Assembly (NCBI RefSeq): GCF_000497045.1
Contig: NW_015961959.1
Location: forward strand, 744,001-808,000
DNA length: 64,000 bases
Reading direction: 5' to 3'
Origin: Kalmanozyma brasiliensis GHG001
Lineage: Eukaryota; Basidiomycota; Ustilaginomycetes; Ustilaginales
Made by a program: the position numbers and the translations under genes. Of the stretch, positions 48,788-59,217 are shown piece by piece (within the stretch, counting starts at the first letter, position 1; each line of letters starts with the position of its first letter). Under the pieces are notes generated by a model. It was not told where the DNA came from. It searched no databases and saw nothing but the letters and a program-made list of their open reading frames with translations.

Positions 48788-51121
48788 CTAGCGTGGTGTG
48801 CTCGTGTAGGCACCAATAGAGTCCATCCAGTCACCACTGGTGCCAAAGAGCCCTATCACCTCCCCCCTTGCATCAGCCGGCTCGAGCACCTTCAACGACC
48901 CACCCGTAGTATTGCCTCTCATCCCGCTACTCCTCCCACTCTTGAACACCACCTCGATCGCATCGATCCACTGGCCCGCCCTGACATTGAGCCTCTGCAC
49001 CTTATCGCCGTACTCGACCTTCATCCGATATGGCGATCCGCCGCATGGACCGAACTGACACACTGCCCCGGTGGAATAGTGCAGCTTCAACCCGTCCAGG
49101 CTCATACCACTGAAGATCTCGATCGCGACCAGCGTCCCTGGTGGCGCATCATCACGTGCGTGCGGGAAGATGAGATCCCACTGCTGGCCCCGGCGGTTGA
49201 TCTGGCCGAGCGAGAGGGTGCGAAAGACGTCACGCGATGGGTCGATGCCGGGGATTTGGAGCGATCGCGCGACACCATGCTCGCGAAACCCGTCCAACTC
49301 GGCTTGGCGCATGTTGCAGCCAAGAGCAGTGAGTTTGACGTGCGACGAGGTGTGTTGCATCACATCGAAGCCGACGAGGTTGCTGAGGTATGCCGCGTCG
49401 ATCAGGGTCTCCTTCGGTGGGAGCTGCGCAGGTGAGGAGGCAGAGGGAAGGTACAGCCACTCGATGTGCGTCTTGTACTGCCCGTTGACTTCGATTTCAA
49501 TCGCGCCGATGCCGGATGCGCACTTGACGAGCGCACCGCGTGGGGTGCCTGTCCACGAGGGTTCGTTCTCGTTCCATTGGCTCCACGACGCGGGTCTTGA
49601 TTCGAGGTAGGGCAGTGGCGGATCGGAGGGGATGTGGAAGCAGGGATGCCATCGAGCACGCACGGCTTGCGCTCGGTGGATGTGGTTGTGCTTGTCGTCA
49701 TTGCCGGCGTGAATCGGGGCGAAGAAGCGGCCCGACGGGAGACCATTTCTCTTGCACCCGGGCTCTCGTGTCATGAAGGCGCGATTCCACTCCACGTACC
49801 CTCTAGCCATCAGCCCAGACGGCCAGTGAGGGTTGTTCAGCGCATGACCTGCTTCGTGGAAGAACGCACCAGAGCCAATGTTGAGCGTCTGCCATGCGGT
49901 AGGGCATTCATTGAGGTCGTTGACACAGCACGCGTCTGTAGGCTCCGTGTCGAGGAACGCGGAGGTGATCTCACCCAAGGACGACGGAGCGGCCCACAGC
50001 CAGTGACTGCCCATCACACCATGCGAAAGACCACCTGGTCCACCAGCACCCAGAGCAGCATGTCCGCGGATCAGCCGCATCTTGGGATCGTACATCGTGT
50101 CCAGCGTCAGCACGGCCACCGGCGACCAGTGGAGCTGTCGAGGCGTGGACGGATCGTGGAGTGCTTCAGCAGCGAAAGCATGCATTGCCCCAGCGTTGCC
50201 CGCGCCCTGCTTCTGCTGTGCATTATTCGGATCTCTAAATTCTTGAAGTGTATGCCGCGACTTGAGCAGATGGATGCGCGGGAGCAACTCCAAGGAACGC
50301 TCGCCTTTTGCAAATGCTTCCTCGTCGTCCAATTGAAACGCCCTTCGGCCCATGCCGTGTCGTCGCATCTGCTCGGCGTGGAATGCCTGCCACAGATAGG
50401 CCTGCAAAGCAATTCGCCGCTTGACCTCTACCAAGCCGCCTAATCTGAACGCTTCGCGTCGTGGCCCGGGAGGTGTGTCAACAATCGCGCGATCTGTTTC
50501 GGCCACAGCGTCCGTACCGGAGCCCAGATCGAGCTTGTCCATGGCTCTATTGAGGAAGCGAGAGACCTTGTCTCCCTTGGCAGAGGGGCTGGAGGGTTGC
50601 TGACCTGGTTTAACTGGGACAGTGGGTGGCTTGCGGCCTCCATTGATCCACACCGGTGAGTCGCACGCTGCCACGATTGCGAGATGCAGCGGAGGCGCTC
50701 CTTTCGGTCTGTCGTAGCTGATCGGTATCGTCTCTTTTCCTTCCTGGTCAGGAGTCTTCCATTCGAAAGCCAACTTGTTAGGGCCGACAGTGAGAGGCAC
50801 CAGCGCCTTGAAATGGCCCTGGTTGATCTCCCAGCTCTGCGCCTTGAAGCCGGATGCGGCATCGTTGATGACAGTGATTGTTCCATCTTGATTGCCTTGC
50901 ACCGTTCCCTCGACAACCAGCAGACGTGTGAAGACTCTCTCGCCAGACGTCAGGTTGGTGAGCGTCAGAGCAGATGGTGAGTAAGAGGGTGGAGCTCGTG
51001 GCGCACCAGGCTTGCCAATCGACTGTGGGCGCGGTGGGATCGGCGGACGCGGTGGTGTTGACGGCTCATTCTTGACGTAAGATCCAGGTCTAGGAGGAAC
51101 CGCAGGAGGTGGCGGGACCAT
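48788..51121 (-). CDS. Putative zinc metallopeptidase (YIL108W-like) with jacalin-like C-terminus
   Basis: The 777-residue protein has the zincin motif HEAGHALNNPH: H422, E423 and H426. It matches the fungal putative metallopeptidase family (Metallopep, PF12044) of yeast YIL108W. Residues 1-45 form a proline-rich tail with PxxP motifs. A bacterial-Ig-like or carbohydrate-binding-like segment (LTLTNLTSGERVF, VGPNKLAFEW) precedes the catalytic part, and the last ~140 residues (DLIFPHARDD, IEIFSGMSLDGLKLHYSTGA, YRMKVEYGDKVQRL) form a jacalin-like lectin fold. No signal peptide is present, so it is probably cytosolic. It is not known which substrate it cuts. The gene is single-exon and diverges from EFM7. 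Confidence 0.85.
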   Translation of the reverse strand: MVPPPPAVPPRPGSYVKNEPSTPPRPPIPPRPQSIGKPGAPRAPPSYSPSALTLTNLTSGERVFTRLLVVEGTVQGNQDGTITVINDAASGFKAQSWEINQGHFKALVPLTVGPNKLAFEWKTPDQEGKETIPISYDRPKGAPPLHLAIVAACDSPVWINGGRKPPTVPVKPGQQPSSPSAKGDKVSRFLNRAMDKLDLGSGTDAVAETDRAIVDTPPGPRREAFRLGGLVEVKRRIALQAYLWQAFHAEQMRRHGMGRRAFQLDDEEAFAKGERSLELLPRIHLLKSRHTLQEFRDPNNAQQKQGAGNAGAMHAFAAEALHDPSTPRQLHWSPVAVLTLDTMYDPKMRLIRGHAALGAGGPGGLSHGVMGSHWLWAAPSSLGEITSAFLDTEPTDACCVNDLNECPTAWQTLNIGSGAFFHEAGHALNNPHWPSGLMARGYVEWNRAFMTREPGCKRNGLPSGRFFAPIHAGNDDKHNHIHRAQAVRARWHPCFHIPSDPPLPYLESRPASWSQWNENEPSWTGTPRGALVKCASGIGAIEIEVNGQYKTHIEWLYLPSASSPAQLPPKETLIDAAYLSNLVGFDVMQHTSSHVKLTALGCNMRQAELDGFREHGVARSLQIPGIDPSRDVFRTLSLGQINRRGQQWDLIFPHARDDAPPGTLVAIEIFSGMSLDGLKLHYSTGAVCQFGPCGGSPYRMKVEYGDKVQRLNVRAGQWIDAIEVVFKSGRSSGMRGNTTGGSLKVLEPADARGEVIGLFGTSGDWMDSIGAYTSTPR

Positions 51122-51471
51122 GCTTGTAGCGACTTACAGGCCGATGGCCCGTCTGCGTTTGGGACTGCTGAGAAGTGCAATGACGGCGCACGACGTGAGG
51201 AAGCTGCAGAATCGGAAGAACGCTTGTCTTGAGACAGCCCTTTCTTGGTCGTCTGTTCTCGAGGAGCTGAAGATGCGCCTGAGGTTTGGCAGTGGCATGG
51301 CGAGAGAAGGGTAGGGCTTGGCAACGATGATGGTGCGAGGGACAGTTGCCCTGAGCGCGCTGTTCAAGACCCTATCGGCTAAATTTGACATCCACGGAGT
51401 TGATCAAGAAATTTTTGGTGACTTGTTCTTCGTCTTGCCTTCCACCACCTCAACATATCCTGGACATCGTG
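51122..51471. other. Divergent promoter between metallopeptidase and EFM7
   Basis: These 350 bases hold both promoters. The EFM7 frame is open to 51385, but the extra 29 codons have no family similarity. Confidence 0.5.
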
Positions 51472-52620
51472 ATGGCGGGCAATCATGATGACGACGACAG
51501 AGCCTCAATAGCATCATCAAGCTCTACAAGTAGCGAGGCCGATGGGCGCCCGCATTCGCCAACGTCGCTATTCGAAGATTCGCTCTTCTCGCTCTTCTCC
51601 CACCACCAACCCGCACACGGCGACCCTGGAGACACATGCAAGTACACGCACCGTAATCTTCCGCCTCGCTATACTTCTTCGTCACGGCGCCCGGCAACAC
51701 TCCGCTATAAGATTGCCGAAAACAGCGGCACCAACACCAAGCTCTTTGCCCACCATCAATGGGACGCCGGTCTATACCTGGCCGATCTTATTGCAGAACA
51801 GAGCGTCGACCATGACGCTTCGGACGTAGTGCTGGGCAAGCGGAGAGAGAAGACATTCGTGGACGTGCGGGACAAGGCAGTGGTCGAGCTGGGCGCAGGA
51901 ACGGGGCTGCCCGGGCTGGTAGCCTGTGTGATGGGTGCAGACCGAACAGTGGTCACGGACTATCCTGACCCGCACGTCATTGACAATCTCGAACGCAACC
52001 TCGACCTTGCCCTTCTACCACGGAAGAGCAGCAAGGAGAAAGACCCACATCGGCACTATCTGGAAGCGCGGAAGCGGGTGCAAGTACTCGGCCTTGGATG
52101 GGGCAATGCGGACGAGGAAGAGCGCGTCCTCACTGCCGCTTCGTCGTCCTCCAATCCAGATACGAAGGCAGGATACGACCTCGTACTGGCCGCCGACGTA
52201 CTCTGGGTGTCTTCCGCACATCCTCTCCTGATTCATTCGATACGAAAGCTGCTCAAGCGCGACCGAGATGCGAGATGTGTGCTCATCGCAGGCTTCCACA
52301 CGGGTCGTCCTGCAGTTCGGCGTTTCTTCTTCCAGCTCGCACAGCCCGCGGACCAACACGATGCGTCGCTGAAAGAAGAGCGTAAAGCAGGCATCCTCCC
52401 AGATTGGCAAGAGACCGCATTCGGTGGACTGTGGGAGCGCAACGTCGAAGGGGTCGAACGTGCGTGGGCCGGCGCATCGATGCCCAGCAAAGCGGTCTAC
52501 GACGTAAATGGAGCCGTCAAAGACGCCGATGCAGGTCAAGAGGAAGAAGAGATGGGTGACATCAGCGGTCGTGGGAGCTGGGTGGTCGTTGCCTCATTAC
52601 GCTGGGCCGACTTGGACTAG
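51472..52620 (+). CDS. EFM7: eEF1A N-terminal methyltransferase, EFM7/NNT1-like
   Basis: The 382-residue protein is a class I SAM-dependent methyltransferase of the METTL21/Nnt1 group. Motif I is VVELGAGTGLPGL, followed by VVTDYPD (motif II) and YDLVLAADVLWVSSAHPLL. The sequence FAHHQWDAGLYLADLIAEQ precedes motif I as in Nnt1. In yeast, Efm7 methylates the N-terminal glycine and an adjacent lysine of elongation factor 1A. Two inserts rich in charged and Ser residues and an acidic tail insert (EEEEM) make it longer than yeast. I chose the start at 51472 (MAGNHDDDD). Confidence 0.82.
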   Translation: MAGNHDDDDRASIASSSSTSSEADGRPHSPTSLFEDSLFSLFSHHQPAHGDPGDTCKYTHRNLPPRYTSSSRRPATLRYKIAENSGTNTKLFAHHQWDAGLYLADLIAEQSVDHDASDVVLGKRREKTFVDVRDKAVVELGAGTGLPGLVACVMGADRTVVTDYPDPHVIDNLERNLDLALLPRKSSKEKDPHRHYLEARKRVQVLGLGWGNADEEERVLTAASSSSNPDTKAGYDLVLAADVLWVSSAHPLLIHSIRKLLKRDRDARCVLIAGFHTGRPAVRRFFFQLAQPADQHDASLKEERKAGILPDWQETAFGGLWERNVEGVERAWAGASMPSKAVYDVNGAVKDADAGQEEEEMGDISGRGSWVVVASLRWADLD

Positions 52621-52729
52621 GTCGAATGGACGCACCCACACACTCGATACGGCACATCCGTGTATATATAGGACTAGATTAAAGCGACATCATACATAAA
52701 GGAGAAACGAACACGCGTCGACTGCGACT

Positions 52730-53770
52730 CTAAGCATCATCATCGCGCTTCTTGTCCTCCGCCTCACGGATCGCCTTGCTGCCATCCTTAGTCTCGTCGA
52801 AGTTGTAGAAGGGCAAGTCGAGCAGGATGGTCGATTTGACGGCCTTTGGCAGTCGCTTGTAGAATCCGTTGGGCATTGGAAACAGCAACGAAGTTCGTTC
52901 GCGGAAGGCCTTCATCCTTTCCCACGGATCGCTCTCCCTCTGGTCGTTCCAGGGCTCGAGACCCTCGGACTGCTTGTCGGGCCCATGCGACATGAGGAAG
53001 TACTTTTGCTGCGTCGGCTTCTCTGCAAGCGGAATACCGGAGAGGAAGAGCAGGAGAGCCATGGTGATGAGGGGCGAGAAGATGGAGCCGTAGAGCGCAT
53101 CGTGACCTCCCCTGTTCGCTTCGGTGGTGTTGCCGAGGGAAAGCAGCCAGACACCCCACCAAAGTATGATCTCGCCAAAGTAGTTGGGACGGCGAGAGTA
53201 CTTCCAGACGCCTGCATCGGTGATGGCACCCTTGGGCGCCTTGGTGACCGACTTGAACCTGTACTTCTGAATATCGGCGAGTGCCTCCCATACGAAGCCA
53301 ATGGCAAAGAAGATGATGCCGACGACATCCTTGCCGTTACCGAAGCGTGCGTTGCCGCCGCCATTGGCAGGATCGCTCGAGTTGGGCGAGTTGAGAACGG
53401 TGACAGGCATGGTGATGGTCCACACCCACACCAGCTGGAAGGTCCAGAATCCTAGGAAGCTGAGCGGCTTGGATCGCATCTCGTCGAATCGTGTATCGCC
53501 GCCCATCTTGATCATGCGGAAGAGCTGGAATGCGCCGAGACGGACACCCCACATGATGACGAAGATGCTCGCAATGACATTGCGGGCGTAGTAGAAATCA
53601 CCGCAGCAGAGCGTGAAGATGGCGAGGAAGATGGCGTTGGCTGCGGACCAGAAGTCGGTGATGGTGTCAATCTGGAGGCCGAATGCGATGGCAAAGCCGA
53701 GAAGCTGCCAGCCTAGGGAGATGAGGAAGGTGATGGCCAGGTAGTAGTTGTCTAGGACGTGGACGACCAT
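52730..53770 (-). CDS. DUF1295 membrane protein, steroid-5-alpha-reductase-like fold
   Basis: The 346-residue polytopic protein belongs to the DUF1295 family, related to steroid 5-alpha reductases and isoprenylcysteine methyltransferases. The diagnostic stretch KYSRRPNYFGEIILWWGVWL lies in the middle; WEALADIQKYRFK comes before it. There are six or seven membrane segments, the first at residues 10-28. The C-terminus is charged and cytosolic (KKRDDDA). The start at 53770 begins directly before the first membrane segment. The reaction is not known. It converges on EFM7 with 109 bases between stops. Confidence 0.87.
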   Translation of the reverse strand: MVVHVLDNYYLAITFLISLGWQLLGFAIAFGLQIDTITDFWSAANAIFLAIFTLCCGDFYYARNVIASIFVIMWGVRLGAFQLFRMIKMGGDTRFDEMRSKPLSFLGFWTFQLVWVWTITMPVTVLNSPNSSDPANGGGNARFGNGKDVVGIIFFAIGFVWEALADIQKYRFKSVTKAPKGAITDAGVWKYSRRPNYFGEIILWWGVWLLSLGNTTEANRGGHDALYGSIFSPLITMALLLFLSGIPLAEKPTQQKYFLMSHGPDKQSEGLEPWNDQRESDPWERMKAFRERTSLLFPMPNGFYKRLPKAVKSTILLDLPFYNFDETKDGSKAIREAEDKKRDDDA

Positions 53771-54991
53771 GTTGGCGAAAGGTGTACCTTTTTGCGGGGT
53801 CGGCTGTAGGTGAAAGTGGTGATGTTCGGTGAAGAACACTCGCTGGTGGAGTCGTTGCGTCTCTCTGATGGTAGTATTTCGTTCGCAGTGGTGAGCAAGG
53901 GTCGAGGTATATGAAGGAAAGACGGTGGTACAAAGTGATTCAGCACCTTTGGTAAGGGTGCTGCTCGCTGCGAGCTCTTCGCTCAACGTCACAGCCAAGC
54001 CGAGAGCACCAAAGCATGCCGAATCAGGTGGAGGCGAATCCGCCAAATTCGGCTTTGTCACGGCTCTCTGGAAATTTCCAAGGTCTTTCCGCGGGAATCC
54101 CTTTGCGCGCGTCGTCCAAGGTCTCATCATGACTGCCAAGCTTAGACACGGCTGCCCAATCGTCTTGATTGTCATGCGTCGCGATGATGTCGGCCAGTCA
54201 TCTCGCAATCTCATGCGTCGCCGAAGGCATGTGGTGTCCGGACTTACAGAAGCCAGGATTTGCTAAGCTGCATGAGCCCACGGGATTCGGGATGCGTTTC
54301 TAGAAAAGTCGGAAAGCGGACGGGTTCATCAAGCGATGACGCACTTCAACTACCGCCTCCAGATCTCAGCCGTCCCGAGAATTGACCGGTGCCTTACTGA
54401 CGACCTTGCTCCCTCCATCCCCCCTTGACCGGACGGGCTTGAGTCACGTATGATGGCACTCAAACGCCACTTGGAACGCGTTACGCAGCATGAACGCGGA
54501 GGCAACGCTTCTCAACCTCCATCCCGGAAGCCGAGGCCAACGAAGATACGACTCCACCTTGGTCTCCTTTTGATCATATGACGAGTGTTGATGTCAGAGG
54601 AAATCAAGCGACGCTTCGAGACTCCAGTGTACATAACCTTCCCTTGATGACCCCGTTGATCTGTAGACTCGGATAGCTTGATGGGGGAAGGAAGCTGAGT
54701 CTCCGCCATGGTCAGTAGCGCAGCTGCGACGGCCTAACAAAGGTATTAAATTCGAGATTGAGAACAACACACTCTACGCGCTCTGTTGCAGGCTAGCGCG
54801 TTTGACAAGTGTTGCTCTGCCTGACCAAGTCGGCCGGCTCAGCAAGACGGGAAGGTGAGTGAGCAACATGCGCAGGGTCTTGATGAAGCAGCGCCCATTG
54901 TTTGCACTTCACTTCTTCCCCTCTCTGGCTGGTGAAGCTCCCTCGATCTCAACCTCACCATCTTGAACGCCTGCCGTCTCTAGCAGACAAG
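53771..54991. other. Gene-free stretch, divergent promoters
   Basis: This 1.2 kb separates two divergent genes. Small frames overlap on both strands without domain features, and the frame of the DUF1295 gene continues upstream without conserved sequence. No RNA gene or repeat was recognised. Near 54037-54056 a GGCGAATCCGCC repeat-like stretch resembles half of the palindrome at 1095. Confidence 0.5.
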
Positions 54992-56767
54992 ATGAACACA
55001 AGCTACGCGATGCCTTCCAGGCGTCATGCCCGAGCACCCCTACAAACTCGCCCACGCCCCACATCTGGCTCGTATCAGCACCCTGCATCACCATATCATC
55101 AACCCGCCGCATCGACGTCAAACATGCCCCCTCCTTCATCAACACCTTCCAGCAAGAAGCGCGAGTGGTCATCTACAATAACTCGAAGCGGGTCAGCCTC
55201 GATGCCTTTGAACTTTCAAGAGGCCTCATCTTCCGCTGCGTCTCCGTCCCAACACCAGCTTCCAAACACGGAATTCAGCTTCCAGTCAAATATGGGCTTT
55301 CCCAGCAGTACTTCGACTGCATCGATGGCCTCGCTCTCATCCATGCCCTCCTCGAGTAGCACAAGCTCCTTTGCAAGTTTCCACCACCACCAGACACCCA
55401 TGACTGCCAGCCCGTCGAGCTTTCGCACTGCTACTGCTGCAGACGAAAGCGCCGTTTCTGCCCGCAGCACCATCTTCTCGCGCGGCAATCGGTCTGCTTC
55501 CGCTGCCTTACGAGAGTCGTCTCACGCGTTGAATATCCCGGATATACCCGAGAATCCACCACGGAAGCGACGTCGAGGTCTAGCAGGCGCAATTGTGGAC
55601 ACAGCCCTCAACGCGGCGCTCTATACGGGTGCCGCAGCGCTCACCGCTTACTCGCTGTGGTCGTCTTGGGGTCATTCAGCGGACAACGAAGATCAAAGGC
55701 ACCATCCTAGTGATGGACCTCAGGCCGATATGGGGCACGTCATCTCGCCAAACAAGCGCTCAGAAGCTAGCAACGGTATGAAGGCGCTGCCTGGCACACT
55801 CGAAGAGCCTCCACCGCCCTACTACGAGCACCATGCGGCTACATCGACGCATCAGCAGGCCTTCACACCGCAATCGAACGCAGCTCGCCAGAGAAAAGTC
55901 TTCGTGTCTTCGAGACGCAACGGACGAAGGTCAGAATACGCAGGCCCACGGACGCAGAAGCAAAGCCCGTCGCGAAAAGCAATGCCCCATACATCTGGTA
56001 GTCCAGCTCCGTCCTCCAGCTTTTTCAGCCCTAGGCTCGACCTTGCTGCGCCTAATAGCACAGGTACCCGCACTACATTTGGAAACACTGGCGGCATTAG
56101 CGATCACAGTGCGGAAGAGGACGAGGAGGAAGACGAGAACGACGAGATGCTCTCGCGCTTCGAAGCCAAGATGGCCGCTCTCATCGCCGAGGGGCAAGCC
56201 GCCCTCAACTCGACACCTGTCCTGCAGGACTCTGATCTACGGGACATCGACACACCCTCGCCCAGCCTGGGCATCGGCATGAGCACGCCGCGGTCCAACG
56301 CTCCGCCCCTCTCCTCGCGCCCATCTCAGCGCTTCGACAGCCCTTTCGCCACCGCCTCGCCCTTCTCGCACCAGCAGACTCTCGACGCATCGCCAAGCCT
56401 GATCCGCTCCAATTCGCATCCCAATCAGCTTCTGTCTGAAAACGCCAACGTCTCCTTCCTCCCCGAGCCGGTCAAGCGTACGTTCGCTACGCCGACAACG
56501 CAAGGCGCACAGGGGCTGAGACACTCCCGCTCCGTGTTCGATTTCAACTCGCACGGCCCAGCTGAGCAGTCTCCATTCGCACCTGGCCGCAGCGACTCGC
56601 CGAGCGGCAACAGCAGCCCTTCGCTCCGAGCGGCTGGGAGGAGGGTCACGGACTTTGGAGGTGTTGCGCATACGAATGGCGCCTCGTCCCCCGCCGGTGC
56701 AAGCAGCCAGCTCAGCCGCATCCCAAGACATGTTCCTCGCAAATCGATGGTCGAACCACGTCCATGA
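54992..56767 (+). CDS. Low-complexity protein with one membrane segment, unknown function
   Basis: The 591-residue protein is mostly Ser, Pro, Gln and Ala and looks disordered. One short globular part lies near residues 195-225: RKRRRGLAGAIVDTALNAAL, then YTGAAALTAYSLWSSW. This is a basic cluster followed by a single hydrophobic segment, consistent with a type II membrane or nuclear-envelope protein. An acidic patch, EEDEEEDENDEMLSRFEAKM, is followed by a short coil at about residues 380-410. Many SP sites suggest kinase regulation. No family was recognised. The in-frame ATG at 54902 is also possible. Confidence 0.7.
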   Translation: MNTSYAMPSRRHARAPLQTRPRPTSGSYQHPASPYHQPAASTSNMPPPSSTPSSKKREWSSTITRSGSASMPLNFQEASSSAASPSQHQLPNTEFSFQSNMGFPSSTSTASMASLSSMPSSSSTSSFASFHHHQTPMTASPSSFRTATAADESAVSARSTIFSRGNRSASAALRESSHALNIPDIPENPPRKRRRGLAGAIVDTALNAALYTGAAALTAYSLWSSWGHSADNEDQRHHPSDGPQADMGHVISPNKRSEASNGMKALPGTLEEPPPPYYEHHAATSTHQQAFTPQSNAARQRKVFVSSRRNGRRSEYAGPRTQKQSPSRKAMPHTSGSPAPSSSFFSPRLDLAAPNSTGTRTTFGNTGGISDHSAEEDEEEDENDEMLSRFEAKMAALIAEGQAALNSTPVLQDSDLRDIDTPSPSLGIGMSTPRSNAPPLSSRPSQRFDSPFATASPFSHQQTLDASPSLIRSNSHPNQLLSENANVSFLPEPVKRTFATPTTQGAQGLRHSRSVFDFNSHGPAEQSPFAPGRSDSPSGNSSPSLRAAGRRVTDFGGVAHTNGASSPAGASSQLSRIPRHVPRKSMVEPRP

Positions 56768-57021
56768 TGTTCGCCTCTCGAACCCTCTTCATTATGCTCC
56801 ATCGCGATCCCTCTACGCAACCTCTCATGCTCTTTATTCGCGCACCTGCGCATCCCAAACAAACCTATCTACCGTTCATCGCGCGTTCGGTCCGCCCGAG
56901 ATCTCAACCCGAATTCGCGCCCCCAAACAAGCAGAGGCTGATCACACCACACTCTCGTCATCCGCACAGGTCGTGTCTCTGCATCCTTTTCAACACCAAT
57001 ACCATTGCTAACGCTGACTCT

Positions 57022-58266
57022 CTACTCATCTCGAACGTAGTTTCCGGGAAAGACGCCCTGATGACCGCCCACGATACCGGTCCACCAGTCGTCGGTCGAC
57101 GCGGTTCGCTCGACGACCTCGATGCGGTCGCCTGCGCGGAAGGTGAGGTCGCCGTCTGCCTGGGCGGTGTAATCGTACAGGGCGACGACGTAGGTTTTTG
57201 CGGGTGCGGGTTTTTTCCCGGGTGGGGGTGGGGGAGCTCTCTTGGCTACAGCGCTACCCGTCGCCGCACCGGTTGAGTAGGCGGGTGGAGCAGTGTGACC
57301 TGCTGAACCGGTGCTGAGGATCGATCCGGACCGACTCGGTGCACCACCTGCCAACCCGCCGATCCTTGACCCGCTCGGGCTCAACCCTCCAGATCCACTG
57401 CTCGCCCGGTTCTGCGCGAGAATCTTCGCACTCGGCATGGCACCCCGGCGAATGCTCAGGTTCTCCAACCGTTCACTGGCATCCGTCAACTGCGCCATGT
57501 ACGTATTCTCCACCACGGCAATCGAGTTGTTCGTCAGGTCGTACTTGCCCTCTGCAAAGCTCTGCAGCCTTTCCATCGTCAAGTAAAAGACATTCAGCTG
57601 CATGTAGTAAAAGCTGTGGAAGAGGGGGGTCATGAAGGCGCTGGCCAACTCGAAGAACCTTGGAAGTTCCTCTTTGAGTGCGTTGTTGTAGTACTCGTAG
57701 TCGGCGGCGGCGGTTTCGTAGTCCTGTTCGACCTTGAAGAGGTTCTGCTCGTCCTTGAGCGATTTCTCCTTTTTGTCCTTGAGCTTGGAGTACGAGTTGT
57801 TGTGACGGTCGAAATCGACGAGCTTGTGATCGCGCTTGGTGATGTTTTTGCGAATGGCCTTGATGATGGTCTGAAAATCCTTGGTGGGCGAGATGACGCG
57901 CGATTCGATCAGCTCGATCTCGGGCGTCAGAGTGTCCTTGAGCTCATCCATCAGCTGCCCGTAGTGGGCGAGGTTGGTCATGGTCGCTTGCGCATTGGGA
58001 TGCTTGCGCTCCAGGTCGTACTCCGATCCTAGCGGCTGGAAGAGCGTATCGAAATGACGACCAAAGTTCGAGCCGGAGAGCAGCATGTTCTTGACAGCAT
58101 CACGGAAGGACGATGCGTCTTTCAGGAGCTTCTCGGTGAGCTTCTCGAGCGAGGTGAAGCGCATGTTGAGCGAGTCGAACGCGGAATCGGAGGATTTGGC
58201 CGCCATACCGATGCGCGAGGTCATCAGATGCGGCGTGCGCTTCATGGCTTTGGCGAGGCCCTTCAT
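57022..58266 (-). CDS. RVS167: BAR-SH3 amphiphysin, RVS167-like
   Basis: The 414-residue protein bends membranes and binds actin-patch partners during endocytosis. The N-terminal BAR domain (about residues 10-250) begins MKGLAKAMKRTPH and includes the coiled segments RFTSLEKLTEKLLKDA and LDLERKHPN-like lines, with KAIRKNITKRDHKLVDFDRH as a clear Rvs167 feature. A Gly/Ser/Pro-rich linker follows, then an SH3 domain at 358-414: VALYDYTAQADGDLTF, DWWTGIVGGHQGVFPGNYV. It is the Rvs167/Hob1 type of ascomycete and basidiomycete. The gene is single-exon, and the frame starts at the first methionine after a stop. It converges on the low-complexity gene. Confidence 0.93.
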   Translation of the reverse strand: MKGLAKAMKRTPHLMTSRIGMAAKSSDSAFDSLNMRFTSLEKLTEKLLKDASSFRDAVKNMLLSGSNFGRHFDTLFQPLGSEYDLERKHPNAQATMTNLAHYGQLMDELKDTLTPEIELIESRVISPTKDFQTIIKAIRKNITKRDHKLVDFDRHNNSYSKLKDKKEKSLKDEQNLFKVEQDYETAAADYEYYNNALKEELPRFFELASAFMTPLFHSFYYMQLNVFYLTMERLQSFAEGKYDLTNNSIAVVENTYMAQLTDASERLENLSIRRGAMPSAKILAQNRASSGSGGLSPSGSRIGGLAGGAPSRSGSILSTGSAGHTAPPAYSTGAATGSAVAKRAPPPPPGKKPAPAKTYVVALYDYTAQADGDLTFRAGDRIEVVERTASTDDWWTGIVGGHQGVFPGNYVRDE

Positions 58267-59217
58267 GTTTGGCGAGGTGGTGGCTCAGATCTCGTCGACC
58301 TGGCTGTGAAGGATGTAGGAGTCGAGCTGGGATGGATTCCGTCGAGTAGGATGGTCGTCGAGATGATGTTGAAGGTGGAACGGGCGTGCAATGAAGAGAG
58401 GTGGATGGGACTTTGGTGGCCCGTTCCTCTCACACAGCCTTCTTGGCCGTAAGCGTGGCCGTTGAGAGACCGCTCAGACGCTGCGACTTTCCGTCATCGT
58501 CTTGGCTTTTGCCTATTTCTCGTGCGCAGATCTGTGTTTTTTGGGAAAGGACGTTTTTCCAGGGGTCTAACATCTTCGGAAAGAAACGGCGCCTTCCATG
58601 GCCGGCTGAAGGTGGTGCATACATGGCGACGCAAGCATTTCACACTGCAAGACTGCATCCATCTGCTGCAGAAGCGCACCGAAGACAGCGCGGGACAACC
58701 AGTTCCGGATGGGTGGAAGTCGAGACAGAAGGGACTCGCTCCAGTATCACATGGGCAATGGTGTCGCTAAGTTGCGCTTGTCAGGGTCCAGCTGCTCCTT
58801 TCTGTCTCACCACACGCACCTACCCCGCAGAAAGAGGGCCTACCACGACTGATCTCGACCGGTCAGAGCGCAACACGAGCATTCTCGTCCCTCGCACACA
58901 CCCATCCGCACGATATAGGTGTCGGACTAGGGCTGCCGAAGACAATGGTGGCACCAACCCGCACAATCTGCGCGAGGATGCTGGCGACAATGGCAGCGTG
59001 GGGCCGAGGTGGCTTAAGCGCGCGAATTTCTGCCGGCTCCCGGCCAGATGCCCTCCGGTTAAGCTTCCGGCCCAGAAGTCTCTCGCTCACCCCGCATTTT
59101 CCGAGCCAACCTCAAAGCATATCAACCCCCTCCCTCCCCAGACTTCGCTTCTTCTCCTCCTCATCTTCCCTTCCTCAACCCATCGTCCACATCCTCGGCG
59201 ATCCCAAACTTGACACC
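58267..59217. other. Divergent promoter with a possible coding extension
   Basis: These 951 bases contain the RVS167 upstream region and that of the MaoC hydratase. From 58945 to 59217 the hydratase frame stays open for 91 codons with an Arg/Ser-rich, acid-poor composition. The last ~60 bases before 59218 are pyrimidine-rich, as in other leaders here, so it could equally be untranslated. Two longer overlapping frames (58401-59213 and 58462-58770) have no domain. Confidence 0.5.

Noticed and set aside
56768..57276. Plus-strand frame after the low-complexity gene (56764-57276)
   Set aside because: It is in the convergent 3' region and overlaps the SH3 end of the RVS167 gene; composition is not protein-like.
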